A stretch of 64,000 bases of DNA from CADEEL01 sp050246475. GTDB lineage: Bacteria > Pseudomonadota > Alphaproteobacteria > Caulobacterales > Aquidulcibacteraceae. Below the pieces are notes generated by a model, which was not told where the DNA came from, searched no databases, and saw only the letters and a list, made by a program, of their open reading frames with translations. Where the stretch lies: the NCBI GenBank assembly GCA_050246475.1, contig JBFWVZ010000002.1:62001-126000 (forward strand). The letters are read 5' to 3'. How positions within the stretch are numbered: position 1 is the first letter of the stretch; the number at the start of each line of letters is the position of its first letter. Of the stretch, positions 16,127-24,269 are shown piece after piece. The translations under genes were made by a program, and so were the position numbers.

Positions 16127-16507
16127 CTAGACGAACATCCACGAACGGTAGTTCGGGATCGCCTGATCCTTGCCGAGATAGTTGAGACCCTGCACGCAGC
16201 GCACGATCCACCACACCAGCACGAAAAGAAGGATCAGGAACCCGATCAGCACAAGCGTCAGCATGCCGCCAATGAACGCAAAGAGGAGGCCCACCCAAAA
16301 CGTCCGAATTTGGAAGATGTAGTGTGTCTTGAGCCATTCAGGCGCCGCGTCCTTGCTGACATAGGCCATGATGACGCCAACGATAGAGGTGATCCCAACA
16401 ACGAGGGACAGAAGGTAAAGAATGTAGATCAGCTGCGCGTTCGACTTGTTCCCGCCCGTCAACGTTTCATTGACGCCCTGCGGCGCTGGCGTCGGCCCCG
16501 GCTCCAT
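16127..16507 (-). CDS. DUF4870-like membrane protein
   Basis: A 126-residue membrane protein with three hydrophobic segments at about residues 26-50, 66-85 and 82-105. The pattern AQLIYILYLLSLVVGITSIVG followed by HYIFQIRTFWVGLLF and the end CVQGLNYLGKDQAIPNYRSW fits the DUF4870/TIC20-like small membrane proteins. Function is unknown. It is a single gene with 44 bases to the carboxylase gene downstream. Confidence 0.8.
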   Translation of the reverse strand: MEPGPTPAPQGVNETLTGGNKSNAQLIYILYLLSLVVGITSIVGVIMAYVSKDAAPEWLKTHYIFQIRTFWVGLLFAFIGGMLTLVLIGFLILLFVLVWWIVRCVQGLNYLGKDQAIPNYRSWMFV

Positions 16508-16659
16508 CGGTCTCTCCCCGCTAACGAAACTAGGCTAGGCGGCGTCGCGCCCGGCGCCAAGAAATATGCGGCGCAAAGCGCGCTTGCGATCATTGAGCCT
16601 TAACGCGTCGCCCCTAATTTAGCCGCAGGGCCCCGGAAGAAGGCTCGCGTGGGCGCACA

Positions 16660-18438
16660 ATGAACCCGACCTTGGCAGAATTGCCGTTCCTCAGGAACGT
16701 CCAGCCTGCCGCCTTGAAGGCGGCGGACGCCGAGGCCGACTGGTTCTCCCTGCCCGCCGGCTGGCCGCTCTTCCGCCAAGGCGAGGCGGCGGACTGCATC
16801 TATTTCGTTCTGTCGGGCTCGCTCGCGGCCTTCCGCGTCGGCGCCAACAACGAGCAGCAGCTCTTGGGCCACATCCGGCCCGGCGAGCCGGTGGGCGAAA
16901 TGGGGCTCATCGCGCGCGAACCGCACACAGGCTCCGTCTTCGCGATGCGCGACAGCGAAATCATGAAGCTCTCGCGCGAGGGTTTCGAGCGGCTGATCGA
17001 AGCGGACCCCACGCTCATGGAGCGGATGGCGCGCCTGATGCTCGCCCGCGCGCGCGAGCCCTCCCGCCCCCGCGGCCGCGCGGAACCGAAGGTTTACGCG
17101 CTCATCGGCGCCTCCCCCACGATCGATCTCCGCTTGCGCGCGCGCACGCTGCAGAACGCGTTGGCGCGCCTCGGCAAGACAGCCGCGGTCGTCGGCGAGG
17201 AAGCGACGGGCATGGAGAGCGTCTGGTTCGACGCGCTCGAACACGATCACGACGCGGTCTTCCTCATCTCCCCCATCGCGGACACGAACTGGTTCCGCGC
17301 CTGCGTGCGCCAAGCCGATCGCATCTGGGTGCTTGGCCGCGCCGATGCGCACCCCTCAACGCCGCTGCTGCCGGACGAAGATCCTTCGCCCGCGCGTCAG
17401 TTCCGCTTGGTGGACGTCATCCTCCTGCACCACGGCATCGACCGCAAAGCCGCCACCACCGAAGAGTGGCGCGAAGCGGCAGGCGCCTCGCGCGTCATGC
17501 ACTGGCGCGGACTGGACGACGCGGACGCCGCGCGCCTCGCGCGCGTGATCGCCGGGCGCTCGACGGGCCTCGTGCTCTCGGGCGGCGGCGCGCGCGCCTA
17601 TGCGCATCTCGGCGTCGTGCGCGCGCTGCGGGAAGCGGGCGTGCCGTTCGATGTGCTCGGCGGCACCTCGATGGGCGGCCTCGTGGCGGCGTGCGTCGCG
17701 ATGGGCTGGTCCGACGAAGAGATCGAAATCCGCATCCGCAAGGCGTTCGTCGAAAGCAACCCGCTCGGCGATTACGTGCTCCCCGTCGTTGCGCTCGTGC
17801 GCGGCAAGCGCGTCGAGGATCGCCTGCAGGACAATTTCGGCGAGACGCTGATCGAGGATTTGGAAGTTCCCTTCTTCTGCGTCTCCACCAATCTCGCGGC
17901 CGGCGCTGTGCGCGTGCATCGCTCGGGCCTATTGCGCAAAGCGCTGAGGGCCTCGATTTCGCTGCCGGGCATTTTGCCGCCGGTTGTGGACGGCGAACAC
18001 GGCCTCTTGGTCGACGGCGCGGTGCTCAAGAACTTTCCCGTCGATGTTTTGAAGGACATGCACCGCGGCAAGATCATCGGCGTCGATGTCGCGCAGCGCC
18101 AAGGCATCGATCCGGAGGATTTCAAGAATCCGCCCGGCTTCTTCGGCTGGATTGCACAACACGGCTGGCAATCGCCGCCTCCGATCGCATCGCTGCTGAT
18201 GCGCGCCGCGACCATGCTTGTCGATCCGTGGGAAGGCCGATCCGGCGCCGATCTTCTGATCGTGCCCGATATGCCGGACGTCGATTTGCGCGATTGGAAG
18301 AAATTCGATGACGCGGTCGTGGCGGGCTACGAAAGCTGCGTCGCCGCGTTGAAGCGCCAACCGAGCTTCCTCAACCCGCCCCCGCCCGCGCCCACGCCCG
18401 TTTCGCGCGCACTGGCCGCTCTGGAAATCGCCGACTGA
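16660..18438 (+). CDS. Patatin-like phospholipase with cyclic-nucleotide-binding domain
   Basis: A 592-residue protein in the NTE/RssA group. Residues about 10-125 form a cNMP-binding domain (LFRQGEAADCIYFVLSGSLAAF, PGEPVGEMGLI). A middle Rossmann-like region follows (VYALIGASPTIDLR). The patatin lipase domain spans about 300-470 with the oxyanion loop LSGGGARAYAHLG (about 305-317), nucleophile GTSMGG (Ser about 335) and catalytic Asp in LLVDGAVLKNFPVD (about 452). The Ser-Asp dyad predicts lysophospholipase/esterase activity, gated by a nucleotide or another ligand. No membrane anchor is obvious. Confidence 0.9.
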   Translation: MNPTLAELPFLRNVQPAALKAADAEADWFSLPAGWPLFRQGEAADCIYFVLSGSLAAFRVGANNEQQLLGHIRPGEPVGEMGLIAREPHTGSVFAMRDSEIMKLSREGFERLIEADPTLMERMARLMLARAREPSRPRGRAEPKVYALIGASPTIDLRLRARTLQNALARLGKTAAVVGEEATGMESVWFDALEHDHDAVFLISPIADTNWFRACVRQADRIWVLGRADAHPSTPLLPDEDPSPARQFRLVDVILLHHGIDRKAATTEEWREAAGASRVMHWRGLDDADAARLARVIAGRSTGLVLSGGGARAYAHLGVVRALREAGVPFDVLGGTSMGGLVAACVAMGWSDEEIEIRIRKAFVESNPLGDYVLPVVALVRGKRVEDRLQDNFGETLIEDLEVPFFCVSTNLAAGAVRVHRSGLLRKALRASISLPGILPPVVDGEHGLLVDGAVLKNFPVDVLKDMHRGKIIGVDVAQRQGIDPEDFKNPPGFFGWIAQHGWQSPPPIASLLMRAATMLVDPWEGRSGADLLIVPDMPDVDLRDWKKFDDAVVAGYESCVAALKRQPSFLNPPPPAPTPVSRALAALEIAD

Positions 18439-18486
18439 ACTTGCCGCCGCGCGCGGCCCGCCTATGGTTCGGGAGCGGAGGTTCCG

Positions 18487-19122
18487 ATGCGCGGCTTGAT
18501 CCTTTTGTGTGCGCTGGCGCTCGCGGCATGCGCGCCGCCGCAGCAGCAGACCGGGACGCAATCGGCGCAGCAAGGCGGCGCGGTCGAGGCCGCCAATCCA
18601 GGCCCGCTGCCAGCGCCCGCTGAGATCACGCAAGGCTGCGGCGCGGAGCGCACCCGCACGCTCTCCTATTTCGGCTACCAGCAGCCGCTGACACTCACCG
18701 CGCGCGCCGACGGCCCAAGCTGTCCGAACGCCGTCGTCACGCTTGTGCTGCGCGATCCGGCAGGACGACCGTTGTGGGTGCTCGCGGGCCCCTATCACGG
18801 CTTGGCGACGCTCGGCGATCCTGAAATGCTGGACGATCCCGTCTCGCGCGACGATGTTGCGCTCTTCCTTGATCGCTGGGTGCAGCCCACGCAGAACCGC
18901 ACCGGCGAAATGCCCGACTGGCCCGAGACCGCGGCGTCGCTGCAAGAGGCCGAGGGCCCGGGCATCATCTATTTTACGCCTCACGGACGTGAGACCTATC
19001 TGGCGCTTCGCCAGCACAACCTGCCGATGCTGTGCTTCATCAATGCGTGGGAGAGCTCCGAGTGCCTGATCATCGATCCCGCGTCGCACATGCCCTCCGT
19101 GTTCGTCCGTTTCGGCTCCTGA
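18487..19122 (+). CDS. Lipoprotein, first of three tandem paralogues
   Basis: A 211-residue lipoprotein: MRGLILLCALALAACAPP gives a lipobox LAAC at residues 12-15, followed by a Gln-rich linker and one globular domain. It shares with the next two genes the core ARADGP.C, LxLRDPxGRxLW, GPYxGLATxG, an FLDRWVQP helix, and a C-terminal PMLCF ... ESSEC segment with paired cysteines. I do not recognise a family. It follows the patatin gene by 48 bases and its 3' end overlaps the next gene. A periplasmic, disulfide-bonded domain is likely. Confidence 0.75.
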   Translation: MRGLILLCALALAACAPPQQQTGTQSAQQGGAVEAANPGPLPAPAEITQGCGAERTRTLSYFGYQQPLTLTARADGPSCPNAVVTLVLRDPAGRPLWVLAGPYHGLATLGDPEMLDDPVSRDDVALFLDRWVQPTQNRTGEMPDWPETAASLQEAEGPGIIYFTPHGRETYLALRQHNLPMLCFINAWESSECLIIDPASHMPSVFVRFGS

Positions 19123-19658
19123 TCGCGCTGCTGGCGCTTGGCTTCGCCGCGCCCGCTTTTGCACAGGAGCGCTGCGTCGTGGAGCAAAGCGCGCAGATCG
19201 CGTTCTCCAATCCCGATCGCCCTGACGTGATCAGCGCGCGCGCCGACGGACCGGCATGCCATCAGGCGCTGCTGACCCTCACGCTGCGCGACCCGGAGGG
19301 GCGTCTTCTCTGGCATCATTCCGCGCCCTATCAGGGCCTCGCGACGATGGGGCTTGAAGAACATCGCGACACGCCCGTTTCGCGCGAAGCGATCGAGCGC
19401 TTCCTCGCGCAATGGATCGAACCGCGCCGGCAAACCGCGAACCAGGCGCCCGAGTGGCCTGAAGGCGTCACGCGGCTCGAAGATGTGGATGTTGGCGGCG
19501 GAACGTCATGGACGCGCTACGAGCGCGGCGACTATGAAGCCGCGCGCGCGCGCAACGCGCCGATGTTGTGCTTCGATATTGGATGGGAAGCGAGCGAATG
19601 CATTGTGATGTCTCAAAGCGGGCGAGCGGCCTTTCCGCTCTTCGGGCATGGCGTCTGA
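19062..19658 (+). CDS. Exported protein, second of three tandem paralogues
   Basis: About 198 residues from the GTG at 19062 (GAGAG just upstream); an earlier GTG at 19032 is possible. It overlaps the previous gene by about 60 bases. The n-region RVRPFR is followed by LLIALLALGFAAPAFAQ, a Sec signal peptide with A-F-A cleavage rather than a lipobox. The mature domain matches its upstream neighbour closely (ARADGPACHQALLTLTLRDP, YQGLATMG, NAPMLCF, EASECIVM). The long overlap suggests translation coupling. Function unknown. Confidence 0.7.
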   Translation: MPDHRSRVAHALRVRPFRLLIALLALGFAAPAFAQERCVVEQSAQIAFSNPDRPDVISARADGPACHQALLTLTLRDPEGRLLWHHSAPYQGLATMGLEEHRDTPVSREAIERFLAQWIEPRRQTANQAPEWPEGVTRLEDVDVGGGTSWTRYERGDYEAARARNAPMLCFDIGWEASECIVMSQSGRAAFPLFGHGV

Positions 19659-19662
19659 CACG

Positions 19663-20202
19663 ATGATCCGCATCGCTGCCGCCGCCTTGTGCGCCATCAC
19701 GCTCATCGCCTGCGCGCCGGACCAAACGGCTGAACGCTGCGATCTCACGTCCGAGCATGAGGCGCGCTTCACCGGCGCCGAGGCGCCCGACATCGTCGAG
19801 GCGCGAACCTTCGGCCCGAATTGCGGCGCGGCTGTCGCGGTGATGAGCGTGCGCTCCGGCGAAGGCCACGCGATCTATGCGTGGGCGGCGCCGCTTCACC
19901 CCACCTTCGGCCCGAACTTCGCGCCGCGCGGCGAAGGCGGCCCGCAGCTTGAAGAAGTGCAAGGCTTCCTCGATCGTTGGTCCAACGCGCGGATCGGGCA
20001 AACAAGCGGCGCGCCGGCATGGAGCGAAACGCTCGACACGCACTTGGATGAACCCACCTACAACGATCTGCGTACGCGCAATGCGCCGATGCTCTGCTTC
20101 CTCTCCGCCGTCGCGGAAGAAACCTGCCTCTATTGGGAAAGCGCCGCCGCGGCCGCCGCTGTGCTTTACCGCACGCCTGCGGTTGAGCGCGCGGCGGATT
20201 AG
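19663..20202 (+). CDS. Lipoprotein, third of three tandem paralogues
   Basis: A 179-residue lipoprotein from ATG 19663 (MIRIAAAALCAITLIACAPD, lipobox LIAC); an ATG at 19648 in frame would add five residues. It is the most divergent of the three paralogues but keeps ARTFGPNC, a FLDRW helix, NDLRTRNAPMLCF and a final EETCLYW with the paired cysteine. It follows within 5 bases of the previous stop. A dispersed repeat begins about 50 bases downstream. Confidence 0.72.
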   Translation: MIRIAAAALCAITLIACAPDQTAERCDLTSEHEARFTGAEAPDIVEARTFGPNCGAAVAVMSVRSGEGHAIYAWAAPLHPTFGPNFAPRGEGGPQLEEVQGFLDRWSNARIGQTSGAPAWSETLDTHLDEPTYNDLRTRNAPMLCFLSAVAEETCLYWESAAAAAAVLYRTPAVERAAD

Positions 20203-20255
20203 CGCGGCGTGCACTTCATCCGCATCCGGATCAACACACGAACCGTCACGCGAAG

Positions 20256-20357
20256 CCTCTCCCCTGGAGGGGGAGGGGGTTGGGGTGGGGTGAGATCGTG
20301 AAGCGCCCCGCTGGACGCTCTCACCCCCACCCTACCCTCCCCCCTCCAGGGGGAGGG
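20256..20357. repeat. G/C-asymmetric inverted repeat (family B, copy 1)
   Basis: Two arms of opposite strand bias face each other: a G-rich left arm with CCCCTGGAGGGGGAGGG and TTGGGGTGGGGTGAG, a short centre, and a C-rich right arm with CTCACCCCCACCCTACC and CCCTCCAGGGGGAGGG. The RNA would fold as a long hairpin with small internal palindromes. Related units occur at 27468, 57463 and, as a half-unit, at 59787. It lies between convergent genes, where it could end transcription from both sides. No coding content. Confidence 0.85.
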
Positions 20358-20390
20358 ACGATCTTGATCCGTCCACCTATTCCCTAATCC

Positions 20391-20867
20391 CTAATCCTTC
20401 TTCGCACGCGGCTTCCGCTTTGGCGCCGGCCATTCCGTGATCCGGTTGAGGAGCGTGCGGATTTTTTCGTTGCCGCGCTCAGGCCGCACCTTGCCGCGCA
20501 CGGAGACGTTCGCCGCATGCACCGTCTCGGGATCGCCGGAGATGAGCGGATGCCACCAATAAAGATCACGCCCCTCCGAAACGAGGCGATAGGCGCACGT
20601 CTTCGGCAGCCAATTGAGCTCCGGCACATTCTCCGGCGTGAGCTTGGTGCAGTCCGGCACTTTTTCGAAGCGGTTCGCGTAATCGCCGCACCCGCACTTC
20701 GCGCCATCGAACAGCTTGCACGTCGTGTCCGTCAGATAGATTTCGCCGGTGTCCTCATCCTCGATGCCGAGCAAACAGCACTTCCCACACCCATCGCACA
20801 GGCTCTCCCACTCGCGCTCCGTCATCTGCTTGAGCGTCTTGCGCTTCCAGAAGGGCGCCCGGCTCAT
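20391..20867 (-). CDS. UPF0260 (YcgN-like) cysteine-cluster protein
   Basis: A 158-residue YcgN/UPF0260 protein. It begins PFWKRKTLKQMTEREWESLC and carries the cysteine cluster CDGCGKCCLLGIEDEDTG, then TCKLFDGAKCGCGDY and CTKLTPENVPELNWLPKTC, as in the YkgJ-type metal-binding proteins. The cysteines probably bind a metal or Fe-S cluster; the function is unknown. ATG 20867 is chosen since members start MS.APFW; it overlaps the stop of the methyltransferase upstream gene (20864) in an ATGA. The lysine-rich tail (KRKPRAKKD) is normal. Confidence 0.9.
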   Translation of the reverse strand: MSRAPFWKRKTLKQMTEREWESLCDGCGKCCLLGIEDEDTGEIYLTDTTCKLFDGAKCGCGDYANRFEKVPDCTKLTPENVPELNWLPKTCAYRLVSEGRDLYWWHPLISGDPETVHAANVSVRGKVRPERGNEKIRTLLNRITEWPAPKRKPRAKKD

Positions 20868-22174
20868 CGCGCGAACGCTCCGGTCACTTCGATCTGCGCG
20901 CTCCAGCGGAATTGATCGACGGGGGTGACATCCTTCAAGGTGAAGCCCGCGTCGATCAGCACCCGCGCGTCGCGCGCAAAGGTCGCCGGATCGCACGAGA
21001 CCGAAGCAACACGCGAAATCCTCGAAGCCGCGATCTGCTGCGCCTGCAGCCGCGCGCCCGCCCGCGGCGGATCGAGGATGGCGGCGTCGAATCGCTTGAG
21101 CTCCAGCGCCGAAACAGGCGTGCGCAAAAGATCGCGCCGCTGCGTCGTCACGCTCTTCAAGCGCCCGCCCGCGCCGTCCGCGCCACGCTTGAGCGCCGCC
21201 AGCATCTCCTCTTCGCCCTCCACCGCGTGCACGTCCGCCATCTCCGCGGCGCGAAGCGCAAACGTGCCGCAGCCGGAGAAGAGATCAATGACTCGCGACG
21301 CGCCGTGAAGCGCGCGCATGACGTGCGCTGCGAGCACGTCCTCTCCCGCCCGCGTCGCTTGCAGGAATGCGCCCGGCGGCGGCTTGATGGACGCCAACCC
21401 GATCGCCACGCGCGGCGTGCGCAGCGCCAGCAGCGGCTCGCCATCCAGCGAAAGCCGGGCAAGGTCGTGCGTGCGCGCCAACTCCGCCGCCGCTTCGAGG
21501 TTCGCGCGGTCGAGCGCGGCGGCGCGCCCCGCGCCCTTGACGTTCACATCCACGCCCGCATCGCTTTCAAGGCACGCGAGCGTGAGTTCTCCGCGCGCGG
21601 GCGCGAACAAATCCGAGACCGCGCGCAAAGCCGGCAGCTTCGCGGCGAGCCCCGGCGTCAGCACCGGGCATTGGTCGACGGGCACGATCTTCGCGCCGCC
21701 GCGCGCGATGAAGCCGAGCCGCACACCCTTCGGCGTGCGTTGCGCATGAAAGCCCGCGCGCCTGCGCCCTTCGCCCCAAGCCGCGATCGTCGGCGCGACA
21801 TCGGCCTCGATCCCGCGCCGCGCGAGCGCACGCACGACTTGCTCGCGCTTCCATTCGAGGTAAGGCGCCTCGGCCCAATGCTGCAGCTGGCACCCTCCGC
21901 ACCGCCCGAAGTGCGGGCAAGCCGGCGCGACGCGCGCTTCGCTCGGCGCCAGCAGCTCGATCACCTCCGCGCGCTCCCCGATGACGCGCGCGCGCACCCG
22001 CTCCCCCGGCAGCGCGAACGGCGCGTAGAGCGGGGCGCCCGCGCCTTCCGCCACCGCATCGCCCCGCGCCCCGATTTCAGAGAACGTCAGCTCGCGCACC
22101 TCCCCTTCCGGGGGCGTGGCGGGCCGCCGCGCCGGGTGCGGGCGGGGCCTGGAGAGCCTGTTTAAGCGCTTCAT
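20864..22174 (-). CDS. Class I SAM-dependent RNA m5U methyltransferase (TrmA/RumA family)
   Basis: A 436-residue protein. An N-terminal TRAM-like domain (about residues 28-80) precedes a Cys cluster CPHFGRCGGCQLQHW (about 86-98), with the fourth ligand probably in DQCPVLTPG; this holds a [4Fe-4S] cluster. The SAM-binding motif is DLFSGCGTFALRAAE (about 295) and the catalytic region DPPRAGA ... SVSCDPATFARD has the nucleophilic cysteine (about 388). These enzymes make 5-methyluridine in rRNA or tRNA; which target is not decidable here. Read with UPF0260 through an ATGA overlap. Confidence 0.9.
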   Translation of the reverse strand: MKRLNRLSRPRPHPARRPATPPEGEVRELTFSEIGARGDAVAEGAGAPLYAPFALPGERVRARVIGERAEVIELLAPSEARVAPACPHFGRCGGCQLQHWAEAPYLEWKREQVVRALARRGIEADVAPTIAAWGEGRRRAGFHAQRTPKGVRLGFIARGGAKIVPVDQCPVLTPGLAAKLPALRAVSDLFAPARGELTLACLESDAGVDVNVKGAGRAAALDRANLEAAAELARTHDLARLSLDGEPLLALRTPRVAIGLASIKPPPGAFLQATRAGEDVLAAHVMRALHGASRVIDLFSGCGTFALRAAEMADVHAVEGEEEMLAALKRGADGAGGRLKSVTTQRRDLLRTPVSALELKRFDAAILDPPRAGARLQAQQIAASRISRVASVSCDPATFARDARVLIDAGFTLKDVTPVDQFRWSAQIEVTGAFAR

Positions 22175-22235
22175 GCGGGATTCAGGTCGCGGGTGCTTAT
22201 CTCATGCTCAAGCGTAGGACACGGGAGAAACCAGC

Positions 22236-22733
22236 ATGCGCGGTAAAGTTCTGCTCGCCCTGGGCGCGACGATGACCATGTTGGCCTTCGCCCAGCCCGC
22301 CCAAGCTCAATATTACGACGACGGCGCTTCGTACGCCCAGCACTGCGAACAGCAGCGGCGTGACCGCACCGTCGGCGGCGCCGTGATCGGCGCGATCATC
22401 GGCGGCGTCATCGGCAACAACGTCGCCGCCACCGGCAACCAATCCGAAGGCACGATCCTCGGCGGCGTCCTTGGCGGCGCGGCGGGCGCGGCCATCGGGC
22501 GCGGCACGGCCAATCGGTGCGGCCCGGCCGAAGGCGACGCCTATTATCCAGCCGAGGATTATCCCGACGACGGCTATCCCGAGGAATTGGCCGGCGGCCC
22601 CTATGGCGATCCGCGCATGGACGGCGAGTGCGCCTGGCGCGACCATTCCTTCTATGACGAGCGCGGCCGCTGGCGGCGCGAGCAAGTTTACATGTGCCGC
22701 GACGAATACGGCGAATGGCGCCGCGCGGACTGA
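22236..22733 (+). CDS. Glycine-zipper 2TM domain protein
   Basis: A 165-residue exported protein. The first 24 residues are a Sec signal (MRGKVLLALGATMTMLAFAQ, cleavage after AQA). A glycine-zipper region follows: VGGAVIGAIIGGVIGNNV and ILGGVLGGAAGAAIGRGT (about residues 46-90), as in outer-membrane SlyB/Rickettsia 17-kDa-like proteins. The C-terminal part has Asp/Tyr-rich sequence and two cysteines (GECAWRDHSFYD, VYMCRDEYGEWRR). It is a single gene ending in a good terminator. Probably an envelope protein. Confidence 0.85.
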   Translation: MRGKVLLALGATMTMLAFAQPAQAQYYDDGASYAQHCEQQRRDRTVGGAVIGAIIGGVIGNNVAATGNQSEGTILGGVLGGAAGAAIGRGTANRCGPAEGDAYYPAEDYPDDGYPEELAGGPYGDPRMDGECAWRDHSFYDERGRWRREQVYMCRDEYGEWRRAD

Positions 22734-22772
22734 CGCGAACGATTTCCTCCTCCCAAGCACAGCAAACTGAAG

Positions 22773-22800
22773 ACCCCGGCGTGACCCGCCGGGGTTTTTT
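22773..22800 (+). terminator. Rho-independent terminator of the glycine-zipper gene
   Basis: An 8-bp perfect stem ACCCCGGC / GCCGGGGT with a seven-base loop (22773-22795) runs directly into TTTTTT on the plus strand, 40 bases after the stop at 22733. Confidence 0.92.
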
Positions 22801-22802
22801 CT

Positions 22803-24269
22803 TCACTGGCCAAGGAAGAAATACGGGAAGTCCGTCCGGATTCGGCTCGCAAGGTTCACCGGCCGGGCGACAGGCCCCTGTAGATTGCGCGCGGAATCGA
22901 CCGGCAGCGCCGCAGCGATATCGTAGAAGAGAAACGCCTCCGGATAACGCAACTCACGAACGAAGGTGTCGCCAATGTCGGTCCAATAGGACGGCGCGTA
23001 CGGCATCACGCGCAATGCCGTCACTTGGAGTGGGATAGGCTCATGAGGAACCCCCGCCGCCTGCGCCTGCTGCTGTAGCTCGCCGCCGCCGGCCGCGAGC
23101 GCGAGTGCAAACGACGCGAGAATGGCGGGATGATCGCGAAAAGGCGTTTGCCGCACCTCCGCCATCGCTGGAACGGCGATGGATAGATTGTCTGTGCGTT
23201 CAGCCTGCATGATGGTCATGTAGCCGCGAAGAGCAGGCTCAGTGCCAACCAGAGCGCCGAACTCCCTGATCAACGCGCAAGCGAATTGCGTTTCATCGAT
23301 AACGCACCGCTCAACGAAGTCTGGGAATACCGCGGAATACGAAAAAAGATCGAGCGCCGCTGCAACGGCGCCTCTTTCCTCGCGTGTGCGTCGGAGTTGC
23401 GCGTTGAGCGATACCCACGTCGGCGGGCCGCCCAAAGCGCGTCCCGCGACTGCTTCTGCGGCAAGCGCACCGAAGCCAGGAGACGTCACCGCGTCATCTA
23501 TGGCCGTGGCCGTCACATTGGCGCGCGACTCAGTCAGCGGATAGGGCGTCTCGACTGCCTCGGCGGCTGTCAGGCGCCATGTTTGAGTCACGAGCCCCGG
23601 GGCAAGGCGATAGCGCGACTCCAGCAGCCGAGGCGCGCGACCGCTTGCTGCCATATGCTCGCGCAGCGCCGGATGAACCCGCATTACATGCGCCATCGTC
23701 GGCCAAAGCGCTGCAGGCGGCGCGGCCCCCTCGCCCGCTTCGTAACGCCCGGCGTCGCGGCCGTTGCACTCAAGTTGCGCCCCGCCGCGCGTGGAGCGTA
23801 GCCGCGTCTCGGCACGATCGCCCATCGCGGGGATCATCAGACCCATTTCACTTTGCGCGTCACAGGCATCGAACGGCACATCGCCAATCGCGCCTATGGT
23901 CCGCATCAGGATTGAACGGTTCTGCAATTCGTAGATCAAAAAAGCGGGATTGGCCGCGAGGTTGTGCGAGATGAAACCCTGCGCCGTGATGTCGAACGCG
24001 CGATTGATCCGAAAGTCGAAGAGGCGTGCGTACTCGCCGAACCGGACGAACGCCCAATCAGCCGCAACATCGATGGTCCATTCGCCCTGCTCTTCCCTTG
24101 GGCCGGTCATCGCGTAGCTGTAGCGAAGCCGCAAGGTCGCCGGCGCTGTGGCGCCGCGAGCGGCAATTGTCTCCTGCGCGCTCAGAAGCGGGTTGTGAAC
24201 TGTCTGCGCAAACGCCCCCGGCGCCGCCAGCAGAGCGAGTGCGAAAAGCGCGAAGCGAAGCACGGTCAC
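22803..24269 (-). CDS. Secreted protein of unknown function, 488 residues
   Basis: It has a clear Sec signal peptide (MTVLRFALFALALLAAPGAF, cleavage after AFA) and a long globular mature part with no family I recognise. Features: a beta-rich first third (LRYSYAMTGPREEQGEWTIDV), cysteines in FDACDAQ, LECNGRD and ERCVIDETQFACALI, and a helical Ala-rich second half that may hold TPR-like helices (RYPEAFLFYDIAAALP). Its start overlaps the dioxygenase stop by 4 bases (ATGA), so it is translated after that gene. Codon use looks less GC-biased than its neighbours, by eye. Confidence 0.7.
   Translation of the reverse strand: MTVLRFALFALALLAAPGAFAQTVHNPLLSAQETIAARGATAPATLRLRYSYAMTGPREEQGEWTIDVAADWAFVRFGEYARLFDFRINRAFDITAQGFISHNLAANPAFLIYELQNRSILMRTIGAIGDVPFDACDAQSEMGLMIPAMGDRAETRLRSTRGGAQLECNGRDAGRYEAGEGAAPPAALWPTMAHVMRVHPALREHMAASGRAPRLLESRYRLAPGLVTQTWRLTAAEAVETPYPLTESRANVTATAIDDAVTSPGFGALAAEAVAGRALGGPPTWVSLNAQLRRTREERGAVAAALDLFSYSAVFPDFVERCVIDETQFACALIREFGALVGTEPALRGYMTIMQAERTDNLSIAVPAMAEVRQTPFRDHPAILASFALALAAGGGELQQQAQAAGVPHEPIPLQVTALRVMPYAPSYWTDIGDTFVRELRYPEAFLFYDIAAALPVDSARNLQGPVARPVNLASRIRTDFPYFFLGQ

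Noticed and set aside
15012..16130. A long plus-strand frame opposite the carboxylase gene
   Set aside because: It is Arg/His/Ala-rich with no domain, and the minus-strand gene has intact carboxyltransferase motifs.
20256..20357. A CRISPR-like repeat
   Set aside because: The arms are inverted rather than direct, there are no spacers of equal length and no cas gene lies nearby; it is a palindromic element.
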